A DNA stretch of 13,542 nt from the NCBI GenBank assembly GCA_036274675.1, contig DASUFE010000111.1, forward strand, positions 1-13,542, in the 5' to 3' direction. Of this stretch, positions 8,050-13,542 are shown piece by piece; the first letter of the stretch is position 1, and each line of letters begins with the position of its first letter. The stretch comes from DASUFE01 sp036274675 (lineage in GTDB: Bacteria; Pseudomonadota; Gammaproteobacteria; HTCC5015). The position numbers and the translations under genes were made by a program. The notes beneath the pieces were generated by a model that saw nothing but the letters and a program-made list of their open reading frames with translations, was not told where the DNA came from and made no database searches.

Positions 8050-10665
8050 ATGGCTACTTTAGCTCAACTAAGAGCGTCATTTCTGGATTTTTTCAAGCGT
8101 CGCGGGCACGAGGTGGTCGCGTCTTCCTCGCTCGTTCCCGGCAATGACCCGACCCTGCTGTTCACCAATGCGGGAATGGTCCAGTTCAAGGATGTATTCC
8201 TCGGCCTGGAAAAGCGGCCCTATGTACGCGCCGCGAGCAGTCAGCGTTGTGTGCGCGCAGGGGGCAAGCACAATGATCTGGAGAACGTTGGCTTTACCGC
8301 CAGGCACCATACTTTTTTTGAGATGCTGGGCAATTTCAGTTTTGGCGATTATTTCAAGGAAGATGCTATTAAATATGCCTGGGAATTCCTGACGGGCGTC
8401 CTCAAACTGCCGCCCGAGAAACTGTGGGTTACTGTATACGCGGAAGACACCGAGGCCGCCGATATCTGGCTGAAAAAAATCGGAGTCGACAAAAACCGGT
8501 TTGCCCGGATCGCCACCAAGGATAACTTCTGGCAAATGGGCGATACCGGCCCTTGCGGTCCCTGTTCCGAGATTTTTTATGATCATGGACCGGGTGTGGC
8601 GGGAGGCCCTCCGGGCAGCCCCGAGGCGGACGGCGATCGCTATATCGAAATCTGGAACCTGGTGTTCATGCAGTACAACCGTTCGGCGGACGGCAAACTC
8701 ACGCCCTTGCCAAAGCCCTCGGTCGACACCGGAATGGGCCTGGAGCGGCTGGCAGCCGTTATGCAGGGCGTGCACAGCAACTATGAGATCGATTTATTCA
8801 GAAACCTGCTGGATGCGGTGGCCAGGGCAGTCGGAGTGACGAACGAGGGGCAGAGCTCCCTGCGCGTGATCGCGGATCATATCCGCTCCTGTTCGTTCCT
8901 GATCGCCGATGGCGTGGTACCTTCGAATGAAGGACGCGGTTATGTGCTGCGGCGTATTATCCGGCGTGCGATCCGCCATGGACACAAGCTGGGCTGTAAG
9001 GACGCCTTTTTCCACAAGCTCGTGAAGCCGTTGGCGCGCGAAATGGGCGACGCCTATCCCGAGCTGGCTTCCGCCCAGGCCATGATCGAGCGGACCTTGA
9101 AAAACGAGGAAGAGCGTTTCGCCCAGACCCTGGAAAACGGCTTGCTGATATTGAATGAGACTTTCTTGAGCATGCGGGGTAAAACCGTTCCCGGCGATAT
9201 CGTATTCAAACTTTACGATACTTACGGATTTCCCGTCGATCTGACGGCCGACATCGCGCGGGAACGCGGGTATCAGCTGGATACTCAGGGCTTCGAAAAA
9301 GCCATGGAAGAACAGAGGGCGCTGGCGCGTTCCAGCAGCCAGTTCGGAACGGACATGAGCCGGAGCCTGGACATCAAAACTGCCAGCGAGTTTATCGGTT
9401 ACGATCATTTGCACGGCCGTTCTGAAATAAAACATTTGTTGCGTGATAATGAGCCGGTTGATTCGCTCAATGAAGGCGAAAGCGGAATCGTGGTATTGGC
9501 TACAACCCCATTCTATGCGGAGTCGGGCGGCCAGGTCGGCGACCGCGGCGAGTTGATCGCCGGCGGTGACGCACGTTTCCGGGTTGAAGATACCCAGAAA
9601 CATGGGGACGCGATTCTGCATATCGGGCGCATGGTCTCGGGAAGTCTGCGCAAGAAGGCTGCGGTAAGCGCGCAGGTGGACGCTCGCCTGCGAACTTCGA
9701 CTATACAGAATCATTCAGCCACCCATCTGCTGCATGCCGCCCTGCGCCAGGTGTTGGGTTCGCATGTGCAACAGAAAGGCTCGCTGGTAAACGAACACCG
9801 CCTGCGCTTTGATTTTTCTCATACGGCGGCGCTGACTGCGGATGAAATCCGGAAAATCGAATTACTGGTCAATGAGCAGATCCAAGTCAATCACCAGGCG
9901 CAAGCTCAACAGATGTCGCTGCAGGATGCGAAAAAGAGCGGGGCGATGGCTCTGTTCGGTGAGAAATACGGCGACCGGGTTCGAGTCCTGTCGATGGGAA
10001 ATTTCTCCGTGGAGTTGTGCGGCGGAACCCATGTCAGTCGCACGGGTGATATTGGTTTGTTCCGGATTATCTCCGAGTCGGGGGTTGCCGCCGGCGTGCG
10101 CCGTATCGAAGCTGTCACCGGAATGAATGCGCTTAACCTCATCTACCAGACCGAGGCGCGGCTCGACCGTGTAGGCGCTGCGGTTAAGGCGGATCGCGAA
10201 CAGGTCGAGACCAGGGTTCTGCAGTTGGCGGAGCGCAACCGCGAGTTGGAAAAGGAACTGCAGAAACTCAAAGCGCGACTGGCTGAGCGTAGCACGGCAG
10301 GGAGCGGGGCCGGCATTACCGAACAGGCTGTCGAGATCGGCGGGGTGAAGTTGGTGGCTGAAACCATCGAAGGCGCGGACAGCAAGATATTGCGCGATAC
10401 CCTGGATCAACTCAAGCAGAAATTGAAAACGGCCGTAATCGTATTAGGCGCCATTGAGAATGAAAGGGTGCTTCTGGTTGCGGGCGTAACCAAGGACACC
10501 GTTACCCGAGTGCATGCGGGCGAGCTCGTCAACTATGTGGCGGAACAGGTCGGTGGGCGCGGCGGCGGCAGGCCGGACATGGCTCAGGCGGGCGGCACCA
10601 ATCCTGCGGCTCTCAAGCCTGCCCTGGAAAGCGTCAAAAATTGGGTTGCAAGCAAACTGGTCTGA
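8050..10665 (+). CDS. alaS: Alanine--tRNA ligase
   Basis: AlaS charges tRNA-Ala and removes mischarged Ser or Gly. The 871-residue product (E. coli 875) has the class II catalytic domain at the N-terminus (TNAGMVQFKDVF at 39-50, RCVRAGGKHNDLENVG at 66-81, TGMGLERLAAV at 227-237). The editing domain carries the zinc-type HSATH (555-559) and CGGTH (657-661). A coiled-coil-like stretch follows (about 700-745), then the C-Ala domain with its glycine-rich GGRGGGRPDMAQAGG (835-849). The ATG at 8050 gives the canonical MATLAQLRASFLDFF start; an upstream GTG at 7975 would add 25 unconserved residues and overlap recX, and is rejected. There is no visible Shine-Dalgarno in the A/C-rich leader. It lies 67 bp after recX and 34 bp before lysC. 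Confidence 0.98.
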   Translation: MATLAQLRASFLDFFKRRGHEVVASSSLVPGNDPTLLFTNAGMVQFKDVFLGLEKRPYVRAASSQRCVRAGGKHNDLENVGFTARHHTFFEMLGNFSFGDYFKEDAIKYAWEFLTGVLKLPPEKLWVTVYAEDTEAADIWLKKIGVDKNRFARIATKDNFWQMGDTGPCGPCSEIFYDHGPGVAGGPPGSPEADGDRYIEIWNLVFMQYNRSADGKLTPLPKPSVDTGMGLERLAAVMQGVHSNYEIDLFRNLLDAVARAVGVTNEGQSSLRVIADHIRSCSFLIADGVVPSNEGRGYVLRRIIRRAIRHGHKLGCKDAFFHKLVKPLAREMGDAYPELASAQAMIERTLKNEEERFAQTLENGLLILNETFLSMRGKTVPGDIVFKLYDTYGFPVDLTADIARERGYQLDTQGFEKAMEEQRALARSSSQFGTDMSRSLDIKTASEFIGYDHLHGRSEIKHLLRDNEPVDSLNEGESGIVVLATTPFYAESGGQVGDRGELIAGGDARFRVEDTQKHGDAILHIGRMVSGSLRKKAAVSAQVDARLRTSTIQNHSATHLLHAALRQVLGSHVQQKGSLVNEHRLRFDFSHTAALTADEIRKIELLVNEQIQVNHQAQAQQMSLQDAKKSGAMALFGEKYGDRVRVLSMGNFSVELCGGTHVSRTGDIGLFRIISESGVAAGVRRIEAVTGMNALNLIYQTEARLDRVGAAVKADREQVETRVLQLAERNRELEKELQKLKARLAERSTAGSGAGITEQAVEIGGVKLVAETIEGADSKILRDTLDQLKQKLKTAVIVLGAIENERVLLVAGVTKDTVTRVHAGELVNYVAEQVGGRGGGRPDMAQAGGTNPAALKPALESVKNWVASKLV

Positions 10666-10699
10666 TTTTCAATAACTTATATAAAAAACTTAATCCAAT

Positions 10700-11920
10700 A
10701 TGTCATTATTTGTATTGAAATTTGGCGGCACCTCGATGGGTTCTATCGAGCGTATCAAGCATGTTGCCGAGAAGGTTATAGGTTTTAAAAACGCCGGTCA
10801 CGATGTGGTGGTCGTCGTTTCCGCAATGAGCGGCGAAACAAACCGCTTGCTGGCCCTGGCGCAGGGGATCACGGATCGCCCCAGTCCTCGCGAACAGGAT
10901 GTGCTGTTGGCCACGGGAGAACAGGTTACCATCGCCTTACTGGCCATCGCATTGGAAAAGCGCGGGTTTGCGGCTCGTTCCTATACCGGCCACCAGGTTC
11001 ACATACTTACCGACAGCGCTTATACCAAAGCGCGAATATTGGAAATTGAAGACAAACGGATGCGCGCGGATCTTGCCGCGGGTCGCGTTGTGGTGGTGGC
11101 GGGATTCCAGGGCGTGGATGCGGCGGGCAATATTACTACCTTGGGCCGTGGCGGCTCGGATACGACGGCGGTAGCATTAGCCGCAGCACTGAAAGCCGAT
11201 GAATGCCAGATTTATACTGATGTCGACGGCGTATACACCACGGATCCCCGCATTGAACCTAAAGCACGGCGCCTGAAGGTGATCAGTTTCGAGGAAATGC
11301 TGGAAATGGCCAGCCTGGGCTCCAAGGTATTGCAAATACGTTCCGTGGAATTTGCCGGTAAATACGGCGTGCCCCTGCGTGTTTTATCAACCTTCGAAGA
11401 GGGCGAAGGCACATTGATTACCCTAGAGGATAAGATGATGGAAGCTCCTATAATTTCAGGCATAGCCTTTAATCGCGACGAAGCTCAGCTCACAATCGCC
11501 GGTGTCCCCGATCAGCCGGGAGTGGCGGCACGCATTTTGACTCCTATTTCAGACGCCAATATCGAAGTCGATATGATTGTGCAGAATGTCGCGGGGGACG
11601 ATACCACCGATTTTACCTTCACTGTTCATCGCAACGACTATGCCAAGGCGCTGGAGATCCTGCAGGGAGTGGCACGTACCCTGAAAGCACGTGAAGTTTC
11701 CGGAGATAAGGAAATCGTAAAGGTATCGCTGGTTGGCGTCGGCATGCGCTCGCATGCCGGCATTGCCAGCAAGATGTTCTCCACTTTGGCGGACGAGAAT
11801 ATTAATATCCGCATGATTTCGACCTCGGAAATTAAAATTTCCGTGGTAATTGAAGAGAAATACCTGGAATTAAGCGTGCGGGCTCTCCATAGCGCATTCA
11901 ATCTGGAACAAGCCGCCTGA
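10700..11920 (+). CDS. lysC: Aspartate kinase (ACT-domain, LysC type)
   Basis: LysC phosphorylates L-aspartate, the first step to lysine, threonine, methionine and diaminopimelate. The 406-residue product fits the monofunctional, ACT-regulated aspartokinases. The kinase domain has KFGGTS at 7-12, the substrate-site region TTLGRGGSDTTA at 146-157 and YTDVDGVYTTDPR at 172-184. Two ACT domains follow: AQLTIAGVPDQPGVAARIL (262-280) and VKVSLVGVGMRSHAGIASKMF (340-360), the usual sites of feedback control by lysine and/or threonine. The ATG at 10700 has no obvious ribosome binding site. An internal in-frame start at codons 246/247 with a strong Shine-Dalgarno suggests a separate beta subunit (see the site at 11425). 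No lysine riboswitch is visible in the 34-bp gap after alaS. Confidence 0.97.
   Translation: MSLFVLKFGGTSMGSIERIKHVAEKVIGFKNAGHDVVVVVSAMSGETNRLLALAQGITDRPSPREQDVLLATGEQVTIALLAIALEKRGFAARSYTGHQVHILTDSAYTKARILEIEDKRMRADLAAGRVVVVAGFQGVDAAGNITTLGRGGSDTTAVALAAALKADECQIYTDVDGVYTTDPRIEPKARRLKVISFEEMLEMASLGSKVLQIRSVEFAGKYGVPLRVLSTFEEGEGTLITLEDKMMEAPIISGIAFNRDEAQLTIAGVPDQPGVAARILTPISDANIEVDMIVQNVAGDDTTDFTFTVHRNDYAKALEILQGVARTLKAREVSGDKEIVKVSLVGVGMRSHAGIASKMFSTLADENINIRMISTSEIKISVVIEEKYLELSVRALHSAFNLEQAA
11425..11440 (+). promoter_or_regulatory. Internal ribosome binding site and start within lysC (beta subunit)
   Basis: AGAGGA (11425-11430) precedes two in-frame ATG codons, at 11435 (4 nt away) and 11438 (7 nt away), codons 246 and 247 of lysC. 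Translation from here would give a 160-161 residue protein made only of the two ACT domains, beginning MMEAPIISGIAF. In Bacillus subtilis and Corynebacterium glutamicum the aspartokinase beta subunit starts at the equivalent place, so an alpha2beta2 enzyme is likely. The spacing to the second ATG is near optimal. Confidence 0.65.
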
Positions 11921-11986
11921 TCCGGAATCGGAGTACTGTGGAAATTAAAGAAAGCGCCGGTCCGGCCGTATATAAATCAGTAAATA

Positions 11987-11996
11987 TGTATATAAT
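11987..11996 (+). promoter_or_regulatory. Candidate csrA promoter (-10 element)
   Basis: A perfect TATAAT at 11991-11996 follows a TG at 11987-11988, resembling an extended -10 with one extra base. No good -35 is present 16-18 bp upstream, where the sequence is AT-rich. The start would be near 12003, so the transcript would open with the leader hairpin. Confidence 0.45.
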
Positions 11997-12000
11997 ACAA

Positions 12001-12051
12001 TGTTTTCCGCAGCCGGCCTCAAAGGGCAATGGACTAAGGGCGCGGAAAACA
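12001..12051 (+). promoter_or_regulatory. Leader hairpin of csrA with a loop GGA
   Basis: TGTTTTCCGC (12001-12010) pairs perfectly over 10 bp with GCGGAAAACA (12042-12051), closing a 31-nt loop. The loop contains ATGGA (12029-12033), a minimal CsrA-type site, and a second GGA lies in the csrA Shine-Dalgarno (12072-12074). CsrA is known to repress its own translation in other bacteria by bridging such sites; that it does so here is inference. Confidence 0.5.
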
Positions 12052-12083
12052 AGAACGTTGAGCATTAAAGTGGAGTGGTTGAT

Positions 12084-12275
12084 ATGCTGATCCTCACGAG
12101 ACGTGTAGGTGAAACCTTGATGGTGGGTGACGATGTTACAGTCACCGTCTTGGGCGTAAAAGGTAATCAGGTTCGCATCGGAGTGAACGCCCCAAAGGAA
12201 GTCGCTGTCCATCGCGAAGAAATTTATGAGCGGATCAAGCGCGAACGTTCGCCGGATGGCAATCCCGAAAGCTGA
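12084..12275 (+). CDS. csrA: Carbon storage regulator CsrA (RsmA)
   Basis: CsrA is a small homodimeric RNA-binding protein that binds GGA motifs in mRNA leaders and controls translation and stability. From the ATG at 12084 the product is 63 residues (E. coli 61) and starts with the canonical MLILTRRVGE. The RNA-binding surface residues are present: L4, R6 and R7 at the first strand and HRE around R44 in VAVHREEIYERI. The C-terminal tail is polar and variable. The GTG at 12075 would add three residues and is not needed; GGAG (12072-12075) is 8 nt before the ATG. The gene appears to be monocistronic, with its own -10 element and a terminator overlapping its 3' end, downstream of alaS-lysC as in many beta- and gammaproteobacteria. 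Confidence 0.97.
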   Translation: MLILTRRVGETLMVGDDVTVTVLGVKGNQVRIGVNAPKEVAVHREEIYERIKRERSPDGNPES

Positions 12276-12292
12276 GGTTGCTCCGGTTTTTT
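12252..12292 (+). terminator. Rho-independent terminator of csrA
   Basis: CCGGA (12252-12256) pairs with TCCGG (12282-12286). After a 2-nt bulge, GCAATC (12259-12264) pairs with GGTTGC (12276-12281, one G-T pair). The stem is followed directly by TTTTTT (12287-12292). The 5' arm lies inside the last csrA codons and the stop codon sits in the loop. Confidence 0.8.
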
Positions 12293-12319
12293 AGAAAACA
12301 AGTCTTCTGAAATTTTTGG

Positions 12320-12348
12320 AAGACATCCAGGCTTGAAATCAATACAAT
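12320..12348 (+). promoter_or_regulatory. Promoter of the tRNA-Ser-like unit (upstream copy)
   Basis: AAGACA (12320-12325) and TACAAT (12343-12348) are exactly 17 bp apart, the same -35, spacing and near-identical -10 as the promoter of the intact tRNA-Ser gene 196 bp downstream. The start would be near 12355. It directly follows the csrA terminator. Confidence 0.6.
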
Positions 12349-12382
12349 TCGCTTTACCCGGAGAAGTGGGCCGAGAGGCTGA
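12320..12382 (+). repeat. Direct repeat A: tRNA-Ser promoter plus tRNA 5' part
   Basis: This 63-bp segment matches 12516-12578 in about 49 of 64 aligned columns by my hand count, with one compensating pair of 1-nt gaps. The promoter part is more diverged; the tRNA 5' part (acceptor strand and D-arm) matches in 21 of 23 columns. Similarity ends abruptly after GGCTGA. Confidence 0.75.
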
Positions 12383-12504
12383 CAAGCCCGCCGGGGGCGA
12401 TTTTGAACTTGCCGCAAGGCGGCGAGACCCGGAAGGTGGAGCCTGATGGGGGGCAGATAGCAGGGGCAGGGATAGCTCGAGTAACGCACTCCCCGGAGTG
12501 TTTC
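12355..12504 (+). ncRNA. Possible small RNA or tRNA-Ser relic with a tRNA-Ser-like 5' end
   Basis: The predicted transcript starts like tRNA-Ser (GGAGAAGTGGGCCGAGAGGCTGA from 12360, one extra G relative to the real gene) but has no anticodon arm, no T-arm GGTTCGAATCC and no 3' strand matching the acceptor. Instead it holds a strong hairpin, CTTGCCGC/GCGGCGAG (12408-12426, AAG loop), which can be extended by CCGGG (12391-12395) with CCCGG (12428-12432). A G-rich segment follows (12447-12471), then a hairpin near 12486-12501. Its own promoter and a possible end hairpin favour a transcribed RNA; a decayed partial duplication of tRNA-Ser is the simpler alternative. I do not recognise it as a known RNA family. 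Confidence 0.4.
12486..12504 (+). terminator. Possible terminator of the tRNA-Ser-like unit
   Basis: CACTCC (12487-12492) and GGAGTG (12495-12500) form a perfect inverted repeat, extended by a G-T pair, followed by TTTC. The central loop is only 2 nt unless the inner pair opens, and the T run is short, so this is a weak candidate. Confidence 0.35.
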
Positions 12505-12515
12505 AAGTTCTGTAA

Positions 12516-12544
12516 AAGACATCAGATCTTGAAGTGAATATAAT
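12516..12544 (+). promoter_or_regulatory. Promoter of tRNA-Ser(GCT)
   Basis: AAGACA (12516-12521, four of six to the -35 consensus) and a perfect TATAAT (12539-12544) are 17 bp apart. The start would be near 12551, about 5 nt before the mature tRNA 5' end. The C/G-rich CCGC after the -10 resembles the discriminator of stable-RNA promoters. Confidence 0.7.
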
Positions 12545-12578
12545 CCGCTTTCGTTTGGAGAGGTGGCCGAGAGGCTGA
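12516..12578 (+). repeat. Direct repeat B: tRNA-Ser promoter plus tRNA 5' part
   Basis: This is the intact-gene copy of the repeat that also occurs at 12320-12382. It covers the promoter and the first 22 bases of the tRNA gene. Confidence 0.75.
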
Positions 12579-12649
12579 AGGCACTCCCCTGCTAAGGGAG
12601 TATGGGGCTAAAAACTCCATCGAGGGTTCGAATCCCTCCCTCTCCGCCA
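12557..12649 (+). tRNA. tRNA-Ser(GCT)
   Basis: The 93-nt gene folds as a type II tRNA: the acceptor pairs GGAGAGG (12557-12563) with CCTCTCC (12639-12645), followed by discriminator G and an encoded CCA (12647-12649). The D-arm is TGGCCGAGAGGCTGA. The anticodon stem CTCCC/GGGAG carries the loop CTGCTAA with anticodon GCT at 12591-12593, reading AGC and AGU. A long variable arm characteristic of serine tRNAs follows (ATGG/CCAT), then the T-arm with GGTTCGAATCC. Its 3' end is shared with the integrase gene on the other strand and is the likely insertion site of the element to the right; its original terminator is not visible. Confidence 0.97.
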
Positions 12650-13542
12650 GATATGTAATTGATCCAACTGAGGTTTTTCATCCTCATCTGAAAATTGGAT
12701 CGCCAGTGGAGACATTTTAGAAATGTCAGATTGTTCAGCCGCCGGGATGCTCGACCTCGGCGGCTGACTCCACGCAGACTGTTCCGCCGCAGACACTTCC
12801 TCGACTTTCGCACGCGCACGATGCTCAATGCCCGGCAGAGCCAAATCTCTTGAGGCTTGCCGTTCCAGATCGGGATGCTCCTGTCCCATCCAGCGCCCGT
12901 AATGCTTATGCAACATTGCGGTTGAGGTGTGCCCTAAATATTCAGCAATCCATTTCTCCGGATAGCGGCCGCAGGACAATAAACGGCTGGCAAAGGTATG
13001 CCGGCACTGATTGATCCCGCGATAGCGCAAGCCCACTTTCTGCAAATGCCACTTCCAGAATTTTTCACACTCTTTGGAATCTGAAAACGGTTTTCCGGTG
13101 AGTGAGTTCAGAAAAACAAAATGCAGCGTCTCGCGCGTGACGGTTTTGTTATCGAACTCCAAAACCTCGATCTCAACGGGCGGCTGCATAAAGCTGTGCT
13201 GCTTTTGCCGCAGCAAAGCGTCATACGCCTGATCGAAGAGTTTTAAGGTTCGCTGCCGGGTTTTCTTCTTGGGGCGTTTATAGACGCCTAATACACACGC
13301 CCGCTTGATCGACACCGTACGCGCATTCCAATCGATGTCCTCATAGGCAATCGCAATGCCTTCCGAGGCGCTGACGCCGGAGAAGCAGGCGAACTCGATG
13401 TAGTTCAATTCCTGAATCCGATGCGTGGCCGTGGTCAACACCCGCTGAAGCTCCAGACTGGAAAAGGGGTCCGCAATGGTGGCGTCCGTCTCCAGGTAAT
13501 CCAAATGATCGAAGGGATTCTTATCGATCACGCCATCCAGGC
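12608..13542 (-). CDS. Tyrosine-type site-specific integrase, partial (5' end beyond window)
   Basis: The gene encodes a phage/ICE-type tyrosine recombinase that would integrate and excise the element at tRNA-Ser. The reading frame stays open to the right edge, so the N-terminal arm and core-binding domains are missing; an internal GTG at 13531 is probably not the true start. Counting from that codon, the catalytic domain begins near residue 21 (DPFSSLEL). The second Arg is R177 in NQCRHTFAS (the usual His three residues before it is Asn), the LGH histidine is H201 and the Tyr nucleophile is Y211 in KHYGRWM. The first catalytic Arg, expected in the TGxRxSE-like box, is Ser54 in SGVSASEGIAI. 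A polar tail of about 95 residues with two AAEQS repeats follows. The last codons read the tRNA-Ser 3' end in antisense (ending GRDSNPRWSF), and the stop lies inside the tRNA gene. Confidence 0.85.
   Translation of the reverse strand, partial: LDGVIDKNPFDHLDYLETDATIADPFSSLELQRVLTTATHRIQELNYIEFACFSGVSASEGIAIAYEDIDWNARTVSIKRACVLGVYKRPKKKTRQRTLKLFDQAYDALLRQKQHSFMQPPVEIEVLEFDNKTVTRETLHFVFLNSLTGKPFSDSKECEKFWKWHLQKVGLRYRGINQCRHTFASRLLSCGRYPEKWIAEYLGHTSTAMLHKHYGRWMGQEHPDLERQASRDLALPGIEHRARAKVEEVSAAEQSAWSQPPRSSIPAAEQSDISKMSPLAIQFSDEDEKPQLDQLHIWRRGRDSNPRWSF
12611..12649. other. Probable attachment site (attL) at the tRNA-Ser 3' end
   Basis: An integrase gene abuts and overlaps the 3' part of tRNA-Ser, the classic arrangement when an element inserts at a tRNA 3' end and restores it from its own copy. 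The exact left limit of the identity segment cannot be fixed because the far repeat (attR) lies outside the window. Confidence 0.45.
12661..12701. repeat. Nested inverted repeat just beyond tRNA-Ser
   Basis: GATCCAA (12661-12667) pairs with TTGGATC (12695-12701), and inside it TGAGG (12669-12673) pairs with CCTCA (12682-12686) around a T-rich loop. It lies 11 bp after the tRNA CCA, within the integrase 3' coding region. It could be a recombinase or excisionase binding region, or a weak terminator for tRNA-Ser; the function is not shown. Confidence 0.5.
12735..12767. repeat. 10-bp perfect inverted repeat in the integrase 3' end
   Basis: TCAGCCGCCG (12735-12744) and CGGCGGCTGA (12758-12767) are exact reverse complements with a 13-bp spacer. 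The segment encodes part of the low-complexity integrase tail. It could form a stable hairpin on either strand; there is no following T run. Confidence 0.55.

Noticed and set aside
8794..9714. Long minus-strand frame opposite alaS (about 306 codons)
   Set aside because: It lies wholly inside the conserved alaS gene in antisense and shows no recognisable protein features.
11955..11967. GCCGGTCCGGC after lysC as a terminator
   Set aside because: The palindrome leaves no adequate loop and no T run follows.
12426..12446. Resemblance of CCCGGAAGGTGGAGCC to the GGAA-tetraloop domain of 4.5S/SRP RNA
   Set aside because: The conserved flanking bases of SRP domain IV (the AGCAG side and the matching 5' side) are missing.
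12447..12471. G-quadruplex in the G-rich segment
   Set aside because: The runs are uneven and one loop is about nine bases long, so four stacked G-runs are not convincingly available.
12360..12500. A second functional tRNA-Ser gene
   Set aside because: Only the 5' acceptor strand and D-arm are present; there is no anticodon arm, T-arm, matching acceptor strand or CCA.
12235..12522. Minus-strand 95-codon frame across the csrA 3' end and the orphan unit
   Set aside because: It crosses the csrA terminator and the promoter copy, and has no ribosome binding site or recognisable protein character.

Overview
The window is a chromosomal stretch of a proteobacterium, most likely a betaproteobacterium. 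The gene order pncC/cinA - recA - recX - alaS - lysC - csrA - tRNA-Ser(GCT) is typical of beta- and gammaproteobacteria. The moderate GC content and the style of the RecA, NadK and LysC proteins remind me of Nitrosomonadales (Nitrosospira/Nitrosomonas), but that is an impression without any database search. Nearly everything from 142 to 12275 is core genome. The right end, from tRNA-Ser to the edge, is the beginning of an integrated element.

Layout. Minus strand, transcribed leftward: mutS (mismatch recognition), nadK (NAD kinase) and recN (SMC-like double-strand-break repair), with gaps of 14 and 4 bp, so probably one operon. Plus strand, divergent from mutS: pncC (NMN deamidase) and a small coiled-coil lipoprotein of unknown function, then a hairpin, recA, recX (overlapping recA), alaS and lysC. 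After lysC comes csrA as its own unit, with a TATAAT -10 box, a long leader hairpin and a clear Rho-independent terminator. Next is a short unit that carries a second copy of the tRNA-Ser promoter and the 5' part of the tRNA gene but no 3' half. Then comes the intact tRNA-Ser(GCT), and a leftward-facing tyrosine-recombinase gene whose 3' end runs into the tRNA gene and whose 5' end lies beyond the window.

How the genes work together. MutS, RecN, RecA and RecX are DNA repair and recombination functions within about 8 kb. NadK and PncC act on pyridine nucleotides; PncC can recycle the NMN released by NAD-dependent DNA ligase, so their position among repair genes is plausible, though this is inference. 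AlaS, LysC, CsrA and tRNA-Ser are a conserved neighbourhood rather than a pathway.

The parts most worth a second look are the orphan tRNA-Ser-like transcription unit between csrA and tRNA-Ser, the integrase/tRNA overlap with a serine where the first catalytic arginine is expected, the internal translation start in lysC, the csrA leader, and the unnamed lipoprotein between pncC and recA. No CRISPR array, insertion sequence or rRNA was seen. No gap without a gene exceeds 300 bases; the longest is 12276-12556, described in detail below.
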